DNA of 11,583 nucleotides, from positions 91,632 to 103,214 of the forward strand of contig CAMPET010000158.1 in the NCBI GenBank assembly GCA_946803715.1. Reading direction: 5' to 3'. Positions 1 to 9,623 of the stretch are shown here, in pieces. The notes below the pieces were generated by a model. That model was given only the letters and a program-made list of their open reading frames with translations, had not been told where the DNA came from and ran no database searches. Numbering within the stretch: the first letter of the stretch is position 1; every line of letters starts with the position of its first letter. A program made the translations under genes and the position numbers. The stretch comes from Beroe ovata. Taxonomy: Eukaryota > Ctenophora > Nuda > Beroida > Beroidae.

Positions 1-38
1 TCTGATGATCAGTTTGAGTGAACATTTGAGGATAGCCC

Positions 39-182
39 CCAAGCGGATCGACCGATTGACTTTAAACTTCTACCATAGCTCAAGGATCATGAGAAACTCG
101 GACAACCAAAATTTCACATGAATCTGATGATTGGTTCCCGAGTTAGTGGCTGCCATAACCCCTTATTGACCCAAAACATGTC
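39..182 (+). repeat. 144-bp dispersed repeat, left copy
   Basis: This segment aligns without gaps to the reverse complement of 11440-11583, with 16 mismatches by eye (about 89% identity), many of them transitions. It runs from CCAAGCGGATCG to CCAAAACATGTC and has no open frame across it. The full element probably extends left here, since the right copy is cut by the window end. The family is not recognised. Confidence 0.88.
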
Positions 183-391
183 AGTTGGGTAAGTACTGAC
201 TTAGTCATGATCTATGTGTCCCTGGTTAGATTACCTGAAGGGATAAGCTGACAAAAGAGGTTATAGATAACAAAAGAGTGAGCTATGAAGTAGCCACTGC
301 CCCAATGATGGTTAATATAATTAGCTTGTTCCTTCCACTGATACCACATTCTACACCCATCCTGAAATTAAGTTATCATTTAGTTTGTTCA

Positions 392-473
392 AGGTCTTGT
401 AGATTAACAGTTATAGATAACAGTTATAGGTCTTGTAGATTAACAGTTTGTAGATTAACAGTTATATTAACAG
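392..473 (+). repeat. AT-rich minisatellite
   Basis: The 19-mer AGGTCTTGTAGATTAACAG occurs at 392-410 and 428-446 (period 36). Shorter partial units follow, TTTGTAGATTAACAG and TTATATTAACAG, up to 473. It lies in DNA with no supported gene. Confidence 0.75.
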
Positions 474-1090
474 CTATAACAAAGAAGTTTCGAAGTTATT
501 ACTGGGATTACTATTACCTCAAGGAATGTTGCTACAAGACAAAGTCTTGAGAGAAAGGGCAGGTAGTCTTTTGTCTTCCTTAGTACAGAATCAGAGTATT
601 CTTCTAGCTTTTTGATAAGATCACTAGACATGACAGGGGCCTACAGGAATGTTTTCTATTAAATAACTCTAGGCAGCATGTTTAGGAAACAGTGCAATAT
701 CATTAACTCCTTCATTAGTGCAGCAATAAGTCAGAGCATGAATCACATTTCACTGCATACCAGATACGATTTACAACATTCAACTATAGAAGTCTGGCCT
801 CAAAAGAATAAATTTAAACAATCACAATCAATCATGTTATCATGTGCATTGTGCATGAACCGAATCTACGAGCTAGCCGAGATTATTGAGAAAATTTAAT
901 AAGTCGGATTATGGATTACATAATACAGACTGCACTGCGTATGCCGCGCGCGCGAAAATAATCACCAGCTTGTTATTGTTCCACATTCGCATTATTCATC
1001 TTCCTGCATTTTGGTTCACAATAAGTTATCTGAAATACTGCTGTACATCTGGGCAAATTTGTGCCTTTCAAGTTAAATTACATGGCCAGT

Positions 1091-1156
1091 GGCGCGCGCA
1101 GTACGTTATTGTCAACATCATGTGCGCGCGGTACGTACGTACGTACGTGCGCGGCG
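1091..1156. repeat. CpG-rich alternating purine-pyrimidine tract
   Basis: Within AT-rich surroundings this patch contains GGCGCGCGCAGTACG, then TGTGCGCGCG and four to five TACG units at 1131-1148. Positions 1131-1153 alternate purine and pyrimidine strictly, the pattern that favours Z-DNA. A smaller CG run lies at 936-956. Confidence 0.7.
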
Positions 1157-1403
1157 TGGGAAACATCAGACAGAATGACAGTTGACACATAATGATCATG
1201 GATCAACACGGGTCCCGAAGCTTTATATGAAACTCAAATCTCATAACAAATGAGATCGACTTGCTGATAATAGATAAAACATCAAATGTAAAAAAAGTCT
1301 AAAATTGAAAAGGCCCGTATGAATGAAATGAGCTGAATAAAAACGCACAGATCCCAAATAAGTTAAATATAAAAACCATAGTCTACATCATGACTGAAAC
1401 ATC

Positions 1404-1514
1404 TTACCCAAGGTTCATACTCAGGCTAATGTTCATGGACGCCAGTTCGGCAGTGAGGTAATTAAACACGTACGGTAGCTTTACCGGGACAACTTCTGAC
1501 TTTTCCTTGCAAAT
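1404..1514 (-). CDS. POLR1B: POLR1B exon 20, C-terminal end and stop
   Basis: The exon begins ICKEKSEVV after acceptor CCCCAG and ends TAA after NISLSMNLG. Cys1100 completes the zinc site. The segment [17 protein letters not shown] closely matches the human ending VPYVFRYFVAELAAMNI, fixing the C-terminus. No AATAAA or ATTAAA lies in the 200 bp downstream on this strand. The nearest candidate is a TATAAA variant at 1222-1227, which is weak. Confidence 0.95.
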   Translation of the reverse strand: MCKEKSEVVPVKLPYVFNYLTAELASMNISLSMNLG

Positions 1515-4500
1515 CTGGGGGTACGGCAGAGTTAGCTTTAAGCTTGATTGTTGTATAACAGATAAGTTGGATACGAAGGTCGCAACTTCAAGCTTATACA
1601 ATCGCAGTGCTGCATAAGATAACTCATTAACTCACACGGCACTTCCAACTTTGTTTCGATTTGAAGGAGGCGGTTGAATAAACCCCAACTGATTTACCAC
1701 ACGTTTTACAGACCTAATTGAGGAGTCACTTCGTTATCATGTCATTTAATACAGCATGATGATTAGCGCTTGTGATTATTTGAAATATGAGAAATTGAAC
1801 GAAATATGACAAATGGATTTTGAGAAATTGTAATACATTCTCATACATTCTAATACATTTTCATTGATGAATTTGGACTCACGTGAGTAACACAAATGTC
1901 AGAACAGTTGAGCAGTCTGTCATTCATGATGAACGCAGTTCCATGGGATATCAGTGCGTCCCTCTCCATCTCTCCGAATCTGAGGAATCAGAGTCATGGA
2001 TCAGAGCATTATTGATAATAAGTGCCGTTGGGATTCGAGTCTATTACCGAAAAATTATCAAACTGCGCAGCAATGATCCATGGATTGCAGTTTTTCACAG
2101 ATATTTGAAAGGTGTAGACTGTCAAAACCTGATTCCCCCGGCTCTCTTTCTCCCTTTAATAGGTTGTCTTGTCAGCTGATCCACAGGGCCCGTGGTCCGA
2201 ACCTAATACAATGCAAAACAATTGAGAGTAAAATTGGTGGGGTGAGGGAAACCAAATGTGTCGAAATGATTGTTTGGCCGTTACCAGAATACACAGAGAT
2301 ACCGTGATCATTACACACATGTCAATCATTACTGACCTGGTACTTGTCAGAAACCATGTGTCTCAGTCTCTGGTAGTAGACCAGCCCGATAAAAATCTGT
2401 GCTTCAAACTCCTCGCCAGTGTGACCACTATACATCGTCTCCGTTCCGTAGAAATTATAACCTGTGACAAAATAGTGAGAGGGGAGGGGGGTAAATGCTG
2501 TCTAGGATAATCATTCTGGGGTGTTTTCTAGTTCTGGGGTGTCGTAAAGGATACCGAATCGGTATTACCGATATCACACATTGTTTATGATGGATCACTA
2601 TTCTTTAAGCACCATGTATGATCTCAGTGAACAATTGAACAATTAAACATTGGGCATTTCTTCGGAATATGGCACTTTGAACCAGTGCCGTCGATGTAAT
2701 AGTGAGGACAGAGCAAAGCGTTATTGTCGGGGACTATTTCAATCATGTGATAGAGGCCGTGATAGCGATTTCGTTGGTTTGATCTCATCGGTTAAATGCT
2801 ATTCAGAGCAAAAAGTCTAACTGCTAGCCGCTAATTCCCCATAAACATGCGATACTTAGCATAGATAATCGCTTTCTTTGAGATTAGAGAATGCCCTATT
2901 CTTATATGCACAGGGAAGATGCATGGATTCACAAAAATCATATTATAGCTCATGCTTTGGCTGTTTATCTCGCTCATCCTATTTTGTGATAGAGAGCGTT
3001 ATTTTCTCTCTATTCCCAGACCTATCGATATATGAAAATCTCTTGAAAATTATCATTAAACGAGATGTGGACTCATCACTCGCATTTCGCCAGGTTTGAA
3101 CGCTCATCATACCTGCTTTAGAGAGCATCTTCCCGACATAATCGTCTGCTCTGTTTTCCTCCGTGAAGAGGAAGGGTGTGCAGTCCTGTTCTATTCCGTG
3201 CACCGCACACGCCTTCCCAGCCATCGTCTCTATCATCATGCCTATCGTCATCCTGTGATGTTCAATCATATCGGTAATATTGTTTAACTACGGTCATACT
3301 TTACTAAGGAGTAAGGCGTATCCTAGTTTTTAATTCGGACTATAACATGTAATTCTCTCGGGAAATGGAATGCGGGCAGCCATATCAGTCATCACCACTT
3401 GTTAACATACCTGGACGGGTATCCGTGCGGGTTGAACAAGATATCAGGTACCATGCCACCCTCAGTGAAGGGCAGACTCTCTGCGGGCCACAACATGCTG
3501 CACACCCCCTTCTGTCCATGCCTACTCGCGAACTTGTCGCCAATGGTAGGGTTCCGCGTGCTGCGCAAAGTGATGGAGATCCTGTTCAGATCCCCCGTGC
3601 CGACCTCATTTCCCAGCGCTCTGACACTGTGCACATACGCCGGCTCGAGGCCCTGGTACCGCTTCACCACACACCGGCCCGTGGCTAGGTCTAGAGTCGA
3701 GTAGAGAGGGGAGTCGTACTCGAGTTTAGTCCCGATGGGGGGCACTCCGTCACTGTCCAGAGCGAGGGTAAGGGGGTCCTCGCCCCCTAGAGGCGTGTAC
3801 CGAGCGGGGTCCCACCCAAAAACCTCAGTGTTCTTCCCACCTTTCCCATTGAGATCATACACATGAGATTTGAGGATGTTAGCATGGGCAAAACCTCTCT
3901 CATAGGACGCCTTGTTGATAATCATTGCATCTTCCATATCATATCCCGTGTACGATATAACCGCCACAATCGCATTGGTACCCAGAGGGAAGTCGTCCAA
4001 ACCATACCGCCCGTTTGCTTGCGGTCTCACCAACGGGCTTTGGGGTGTTTCCAACTTGTACGCTTTACTATCGGATCGATAGTCCAGGGTATGGGAGGGA
4101 ATGCCCATGGTCTGTTTACCCATTTGAAGCTGGTACACGTTCCTGGCCGAAGGATTGTAGTTGGAGTATGGTATGAGTTGTCCCAGTGCTGAGAACATGG
4201 TCGAGGGATAGAGTTCCTGATGCGTCGTTATTCCCTTCTCGAGTTCTTCTGGTGTTATGCAGATGTGCGCATACACCTAGAGAGAAGGAGTTGCAGTGTG
4301 TCTTGATAATGTATTCTAGACCAAAATTCGGGAGTCTCGACAAGTCCCAGTTCACCTGTTCAAATGTGCCGATCATCTCGGTTTTATCGAACCCGATGTT
4401 CCGGACGGGTCGCATCATTCTAGTGGGACCGGTGAAGATGAAGAGGCCGGGATATTGTCCGGGAGCTTCCATAACGGGCAGGTGAACCACCTGTAGATGG

Positions 4501-7500
4501 AGAGATAGGGTGGTGTCAACATACTGGTGTCAAGGTTGTGGTGCAAAGGAATTGGTGAATAGTATGAATTTATGTGAGCCGATGCAATCAAATCAACTCG
4601 TGTCAATTCACAATCATACCGACAGTCCTCTCATCCATCATCTCGATTAGGTTATGACAATACGTCACACCAGCTTAATACTGATAGCTACTGCAGTGAG
4701 CGTCGTGGCACAAGGCGTGACAGGTAAACGATGAGATACCTATACCAATACCTAGACAATAAACATATTTATAATCCTCTCTGCACTCTTTCAGTTACCA
4801 CGCCGAAGATTCTGATAATCGCTGCCGAAGCTTCTTCTGTTAAGCATGGAACAAGTACCATGGTTTTCGATGGGGTAAAAACAGAGGATGGAGACTACTT
4901 GACAACTAAATGTGATGCCGAGGGACCGGCTTTTCTTATACTTTACTTTGAGAGACCGTCGTGCATCCAGGTATAAGCGGTCGGTTTGTCCTTCCGAAGC
5001 ATCAAAAATGAAAATCTGTTCAATATTGATGATTGAACAGCTCTATTCATTTAAAAGAGAACATGATGAAGAAATTCATGCGAATACTCTTGGCAGGCAG
5101 TTAGAGTGTATCAATCAAAGTTGAATCTCTATAAAATGAGGATGGAAGGAAGTGAAGTGAGAGTGTACGACAGCATGGAAGAGGGCTCAGACTATCAAGT
5201 GTGTGGCATTATCAATGTGAGTGGTAACTCAACAATTCACGACCAACACATTACCTACTCATTAATCACTGTAGATTAAAATCAATGATAGTGATCGACT
5301 ATCACTATCACTACTGATCGTAGACTGATGGGAATATTCCGTGTTCAGATAAATGATGAAAGGACATACGAAGCACAAATATACACAATAGGGTGTGACA
5401 TGAGGTGTGGAGAACGTATCGAGTTGTATGTGGACCGTGACCCGGCGGACGGTGAAAGCTGTATCCATGTTCGGGAGATAGAAATCTATGGGGTACCGAA
5501 AATGCACATGGGTGAGTACTCAGTGAGCATGGTGAGCATCACTCAACCCCTGATAATCTATAATTGCTAATGTCATGCAATAGATGAGGTACCAAACAAC
5601 AATCCAGAAATTTCATGATAATTGAAATTCAGTTGCCGGATGTTATCTGTCCACTGTTTCTCGCGAAAGATAAAAAGTCGTGTAAGATTTCTTAACCAAG
5701 ATATCACTTTCGGTATCAAGATAGATTTGTAACTCCCACACCATCAAACGTCGTATTATACCACACGCAATAATTCGCTATTAACCATTTCAAAATCATA
5801 GAATCATTGCCCATTTCACTACACTAATAATCACCACAATTGACCAAATGACGTCCATTGATCACTTACCTCTGTATACGGTGATATAGCACCGTTAACT
5901 TTGAGATACCGCAGCCCTGTCACTATCTGTGCACACCGTTTAATTGGCGTTGTGCCAATCACTGCCCCCTCTAGAAGGACAGGAACACTGTCCGGTACAC
6001 TGGGACCCGATATGGGGTTCACTCCCAGTGCTATCAGCTGTCTGAAACAAGAACCGCATGTTTTGATCCAGGTATTCCGCAGCCCAGCTTCAACATAAAC
6101 ATAGAGCTAACCCCTATGATGAAATATACATGACAGGTACTAAACTTGACAGGTACTAACTTATAAACTTGACAGGTACAAACTTGACAAGTACTAACTT
6201 ATAAACTTGACAGGTACAACTTTGACAAGTACTAACTTAACAGGTACTAACTTGAGAATCTCACTGCCCTCTGCCAGCTCCGTAACAACATGACAGTCGG
6301 CTGTCAGGTGGTTGAGAAGACCACACGGCGTCCCGTCCGGTGTGTGAATTGGACAGATGAACCCCCACGCTTCCGGTCGCAGTTTTCGGACTGTGGTCGT
6401 TCGCATCTCCGTGAAGAACGCTCCCCTGTGAATACACCTGCAACGAGGGGGAGAATCGTGAGTATTCCCGGCTATTTGCTGCTGCCAGAAACGACGAAAA
6501 CGGGAATTAGGTTTTGAATCTGACCCAATTTCATGTTAATGACAGAGCTGATTGTTTTGGACCTGAAGTGAGAAAGCCACCGATGATGGTTAAGTTTATC
6601 TCCGACGATAGCGAATCCAGACACTTGTTGCATGTCGAGACCTGACTGAGACTTTAGAGTTCCTGTGGCTAAGAGGTACTGCAGAGCGTTACCAATGTTG
6701 GGAAGTCGTGACATTAACCTGTGAGAAGTATAGGTTTGTGTCATATGCGATGACATAGTGTTGTCATGAGTTGTTGTCATGGTTGTTGCCATGACAACAC
6801 ACAAACCTGCTGACAACCGAGTCACTGATGACATCAACGGGAGTGGAACTCTGTCGAATCATCTTCTCCATCTCGATTCTCATAGTACGGAGCCAGCCCT
6901 CACACTTCTCCTTGAGGAGAGCCAGGTAGAGGTGACCACCCAACATGACTTCATGCATCATGGGATTATCAGCGCCCTCTTCCGCGCATTTACCGTCCTT
7001 GAACGCGTACAACTTCCTGACACAGACAACGGTTATAATCACACGATAATTCCTTAAAATGATGAAAAGGTATTCGTCTGTTTTTCAGGGAGAGTTCAGA
7101 TTGTAGCCCATGAAATTCAGAGCCCGAATCTGCGGGGGAGTTAGAATCAGGACATGTACCGTGTCATGAAGACGAGTAGATTGAACTTGTCAAGGTTGTC
7201 ATGGAGATGGACGAGCACCAGTTTCCGTAGCAACACCACACATGCCTCCTCGTCTGTGAACCACTCAGGTATATCCATCTTAACGCGGAACAGTCCTCCA
7301 AGATAGCTCCTTATCTGAATTAAGGGAATTATAGATGCTGACAAGTCTGATTATACTTATAGGTAAGTACAAAGTATTCATCATCAGAGAGGTAGTCTGA
7401 TTCTTCTTCTTGTAACCACAAAAAGGAGAATCATACAGTCATTGACTATCTGACTCAAGAATCAGCCGATTCCCCGGATTTTTCCAACCTCTTCGTACGT

Positions 7501-9283
7501 TCCAGCCTCTGCCTGTGCCGCCCGTAGCATAGTCGTCACTGAGCTGCAGTACACTTTGTCGTGTTCACATCCTTCCGTCAAGTGGTCGTATACCTGTGTA
7601 ATGTGAGTTTCTTACTCATTCTGAGTAGGAGCGATATCTCTCTAAGCAACACCGCGACAGTTGCTATGGCAATGGAGCAACGCTATAGAGAGTTGCTATG
7701 AAGCAACGCAATGTTTAGATACCTCCTTGTCAGTGACAGCAACCAGGCTCTTCATGATCAACACCACAGGGATGAAGTAGAGTGACTTGTTGTGCGTGAA
7801 GTTGAGGATCACTTGACCGTCGTTGAGGTAGTGAAGTGTCATCCGTTGGGAGGTCTGGTCCAGTCGTGCACAACGGATCTGAGGATAGGTTACATCTGAG
7901 TCAACTGAGTAGACTCAGTAGTAACTCACTGGTAACATTTAGTCTGCCAGTACTTACTAAATGATTAGTGATCGATGTTCAAGAACTTTTATCGTGAGTA
8001 GTGCCACTATATTACTGTATTTGTGAATTCTCGAACCTATGACAAACCTGCACAGCGAACTCGGTAAAATTAGCACCTTTGCTTCTGTAGGAAGCTCTCT
8101 TTAGAGTGTAAGGGAAGTGTCTCCTCGGGTTAACCAGCATCCTGAGACATAATAAATTACCGACATTGAAGACTCGCATGTCAGTTCGAATTACCAAAAA
8201 AAGACACTCTCAGGTAAATTTTACCTGACGACCTTCTCATTGCCGTTGATGATGAAATACCCGCCCATCTCATTACTGTCTTCCTTTCTCTGCACCAACT
8301 CTGCCGGGCTGAGTCCGTGTAGATTACACAGATTGGACTTCACCATTATTGGAGCCATGCCAACATGACGACAGTGTGACGTCACTTTGACCTCATCTCG
8401 GTATATTGAAAACTGGAGATCATGGTACGATCACTATAGGAGAAGACCAAATCATATAGCACGTTCAGAAGTTAGAGAAAAGGGGGACGCCAATGATCAA
8501 AAAGATTCATCTCCATGGAGAGTTGTTATGGTAACTATGGCAAGAACTACTTACCTCCAGCTCTAGGTTCCCCTGGTACGTAGTTCCCCCCTCCCTACAC
8601 TCCACTGGGTAAACCAGCAAATTCCGTGAATACGAGTTCTTCTCGTGAACCAGTGGCTTGCTCACGGACACCCTTGTTATGCGGAGTGTTATCTGAGAAA
8701 TATCGTGATATGTCGGTGACATTCTGTCATATTACCGGATATTATCGCAGTGACATTCTGTCATATCGGATATAATTGCAGTGGTAAAGATGGTGAGGGT
8801 AAAAAGATAGCAGGGGAAATTAAAATGATGAGGTAGGAGCTTCGTGGTCTTTGAGCAGCTACCAAATGAAAACTGAAATTTAAATCATGGACAGAAACGA
8901 ATATCATGGGCATCCCCAGTTTTCTACAAGACTTTTTCACCTTTCTCCCATCAGTATCGAGTAGTCTCTGCTCCTGCATTTCATCCACGGCATGCTCTAG
9001 TCCTGGGCCGACAGCGAAATTGAATGCTTCCTTGTGTGGGGCAAACAGCTTCCTGAGCATAAATTAAGATATGAACAGGAGAATGAAATCGTTTACTCTT
9101 GACACCAGTTTTTTGACGAATGTCTTACACAAAGCAACATTCTCAATTCATCCGAGAAAAATTCATTTGAACTCACTCCACATCTGTTCTCTGAGAATGA
9201 GGGATTTTCCCATAGTCGTGTAGGTAGTGGAAATCCTTTTCTGACATGTCTAAATCGTGGAGAAAAGGTATATACCCACTCAT
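1404..9283 (-). CDS. POLR1B: RNA polymerase I second-largest subunit (RPA135/POLR1B), complete, 20 exons
   Basis: This subunit forms half of the Pol I active centre that makes pre-rRNA in the nucleolus. Coding exons in transcript order: 9177-9283, 8941-9052, 8555-8692, 8225-8412, 8048-8141, 7723-7878, 7489-7593, 7160-7314, 6807-7016, 6563-6718, 6252-6437, 5870-6041, 4356-4490, 3411-4276, 3113-3252, 2337-2461, 2129-2202, 1883-1979, 1636-1713, 1404-1514. All 19 introns are GT-AG and phases join exactly, giving 1134 residues plus stop, about the length of human POLR1B (1135). Visible family blocks are [87 protein letters not shown] and a C-terminal four-cysteine zinc site. The residues between blocks follow Pol I rather than Pol II or III, for example [19 protein letters not shown] and [17 protein letters not shown]. 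Several donors are weak (exon 7 GTTGGA, exon 10 GTCCAA, exon 17 GTTTTG). Intron 12 hosts another gene. Confidence 0.96.
1636..1713 (-). CDS. POLR1B: POLR1B exon 19, first half of C-terminal zinc site
   Basis: This 26-codon exon starts VCKTCGKS and ends SWKCR at donor CGT|GTGAGT. Cys1074 and Cys1077 form the first CxxC of the C-terminal zinc ribbon, and Cys1097 starts the second. The second CxxC (C-R-I-C) is split by intron 19: Cys-Arg lie here and Ile-Cys in the last exon. The spacing of 19 residues between pairs agrees with the family. Confidence 0.9.
2462..3112 (-). other. POLR1B intron 15 (651 bp), no gene seen
   Basis: This is the second-largest POLR1B intron, bounded by donor G|GTATGA and acceptor GTCACAG. 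Open frames on either strand are short and unrecognisable. A small direct repeat TTCTGGGGTGT (about 2514-2544) and a palindrome ACCGAATCGGT near 2553 are the only patterns noted. Confidence 0.7.
3411..4276 (-). CDS. POLR1B: POLR1B exon 14, large catalytic-core exon
   Basis: At 866 bp this is much the longest exon and encodes residues 639-926. It carries MGKQTMGIP, then [14 protein letters not shown], whose Glu753-Asp754 pair corresponds to the acidic pair of Rpb2 near the second catalytic metal. [12 protein letters not shown] follows, with Lys886 and Lys894 matching conserved hybrid-binding lysines, and then [11 protein letters not shown]. The acceptor is CTCTAG at 4277-4282 and the donor is AG|GTATGT at 3410. 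All catalytic-site residues expected of the family appear intact. Confidence 0.96.
4654..4723 (+). CDS. Signal-peptide exon of the nested secreted gene
   Basis: This exon encodes 23 residues plus one base, with a short basic start (MTIRH) and a hydrophobic core of about 13 residues. The donor is CAG|GTAAAC-like at 4724. Having the signal peptide on its own exon is common for secreted animal proteins. The next exon, after CTTTCAG at 4794, restores Val-Thr-Thr-Pro at the domain start. Confidence 0.72.
4654..5618 (+). CDS. Secreted discoidin/F-type-lectin-like protein, nested antisense in POLR1B intron 12
   Basis: The five-exon model is 4654-4723, 4795-4970, 5097-5216, 5349-5511 and 5584-5618. 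All introns are GT-AG (71, 126, 132 and 72 bp) and phases match, giving 187 residues. An in-frame TAG two codons before the ATG supports the start. Residues 1-22 look like a signal peptide: Arg4, then [13 protein letters not shown], with cleavage near AQG. The rest reads as one galactose-binding-like beta-sandwich: [13 protein letters not shown] (48-51), [19 protein letters not shown], and a closing EIEIYG (165-170), the usual end of F5/8-C and F-type lectin domains. Six cysteines (63, 80, 118, 138, 142, 160) fit disulfides in a secreted protein. The HxRxD-type fucose site of classical F-type lectins is not evident, so the ligand is unknown. The exon 4 start and the last exon are the least certain parts. 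No poly(A) signal is evident before the flanking POLR1B exon. Confidence 0.75.
6131..6253. repeat. Minisatellite in POLR1B intron 11 that includes the splice donor
   Basis: About seven units of TGACARGTACWAACT are present on the plus strand. Two carry an extra TATAAACT-type insertion, giving 15- and 23-bp units. On the transcribed strand each unit reads as AAGTTAGTAC-YTGTC or a variant. The unit next to exon 11 supplies the donor GTTAGT at 6246-6251. Confidence 0.88.
6252..6437 (-). CDS. POLR1B: POLR1B exon 11 (conserved MRTTTVRKL / [14 protein letters not shown] block)
   Basis: This exon encodes about residues 475-535. It starts [15 protein letters not shown] after acceptor TTGCAG and contains [14 protein letters not shown], one of the most conserved stretches of all second-largest polymerase subunits. 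The arginine before it is split across the intron (AG|G). The exon ends CTCAA before donor GTTAGT. That donor is the last unit of a minisatellite filling the intron. The next exon begins A-CAG-CTG, restoring Lys-Gln-Leu. Confidence 0.93.
8716..8780. repeat. Two-unit tandem repeat in POLR1B intron 2
   Basis: GTGACATTCTGTCATAT begins units at 8716 and 8750 (34 and 31 bp), each ending in CGCA or TGCA. The repeat lies about 25 bp from the acceptor of exon 3 on the transcribed strand, in the region expected for the branch point. Confidence 0.7.
9177..9283 (-). CDS. POLR1B: POLR1B exon 1 with start codon
   Basis: This exon encodes residues 1-35 plus two bases of codon 36 and ends at a strong donor, GA|GTGAGT. 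I chose the ATG at 9283 because an in-frame TGA lies two codons upstream of it. A second in-frame ATG at 9247 (residue 13) could also initiate. The stretch [14 protein letters not shown] resembles the LTDPSYGIPREQ part of the human N-terminus, which supports a short first exon here. The 5' UTR and transcription start cannot be placed. Confidence 0.78.
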
Positions 9284-9313
9284 CAGATATCAATTCGCCG
9301 GTAACATTGTGTG

Positions 9314-9350
9314 GAATCATTAATGATGATTCATTAATAATGATTCATTA
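9314..9350. promoter_or_regulatory. Palindromic ATGATTCA cluster just upstream of POLR1B
   Basis: GAATCAT (9314-9320) and ATGATTC (9326-9332) form a perfect inverted repeat with a 5-bp spacer. A further TGATTCATTA follows at 9341-9350. The cluster lies 31-67 bp before the POLR1B start codon on the transcribed strand. It could be a transcription-factor site or simply AT-rich sequence; no TATA box is evident. Confidence 0.35.
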
Positions 9351-9623
9351 TGTCACATAATGTGCTTATGAATGTTTCCTTTTCAGGTAGAAAGGTGCTA
9401 TCGGCATGCCACAATAACTCCTATCCAACGATGTGGAACTACTAATCCACGACTGTCTGCATCCTGTATGCTGTAACCTTGGCTTCCAAAGAACGGGATT
9501 CTTTTGCTTTTTGACAACTTGCTGGGCTTATTATAGCGGTGTGAATGAAAATGATTGAACAATATTGACCACACATATATGTATTATGTACCTTGGTAAA
9601 GGTTTTGCTGTACAATCAATCAA

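Larger units (their letters stand above)
183..1403. other. No supported gene; 3' flank of POLR1B and repeats
   Basis: Open frames here (for example 278-550, 678-899 and 886-1185) are short and show no recognisable protein pattern or splice-linked continuation. The stretch holds a minisatellite at 392-473, CpG-rich patches at 936-956 and 1091-1156, and the presumed POLR1B 3' UTR just below 1404. Confidence 0.6.

Noticed and set aside
278-1185. Three plus-strand open frames of 73-99 codons
   Set aside because: They cover a minisatellite and low-complexity DNA. Composition is unlike protein, and no domain, signal peptide or convincing splice sites were seen.
1883-2510. Overlapping plus-strand open frames at 1883-2510
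   Set aside because: The minus strand there carries POLR1B exons 16-18 with strong family motifs ([16 protein letters not shown]). The plus frames are shadows.
3365-4192. Plus-strand open frames opposite POLR1B exon 14
   Set aside because: They are antisense shadows of a long GC-richer coding exon and lack splice-linked continuation or recognisable motifs.
4116-4490. Continuous open frame from POLR1B exon 13 through intron 13
   Set aside because: The frame stays open through the 79-bp intron but then reads exon 14 out of frame. Splicing GTGAAC...CTCTAG restores the conserved GTFEQ to HQELYPS reading.
6131-6253. CRISPR-like or bacterial repeat array
   Set aside because: Units are contiguous with no unique spacers, and the sequence lies in an intron of a eukaryotic gene. 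It is a minisatellite.
9093-9320. 75-codon minus-strand open frame overlapping POLR1B exon 1
   Set aside because: It is in a different frame. The exon 1 frame (start 9283, donor at 9176) continues in phase into exon 2 and resembles the family N-terminus, while this frame resembles nothing.
9401-9600. Possible tRNA or other small RNA gene in the spacer
   Set aside because: No A/B-box pair or cloverleaf could be traced by eye; short complementary stretches are no more than expected.
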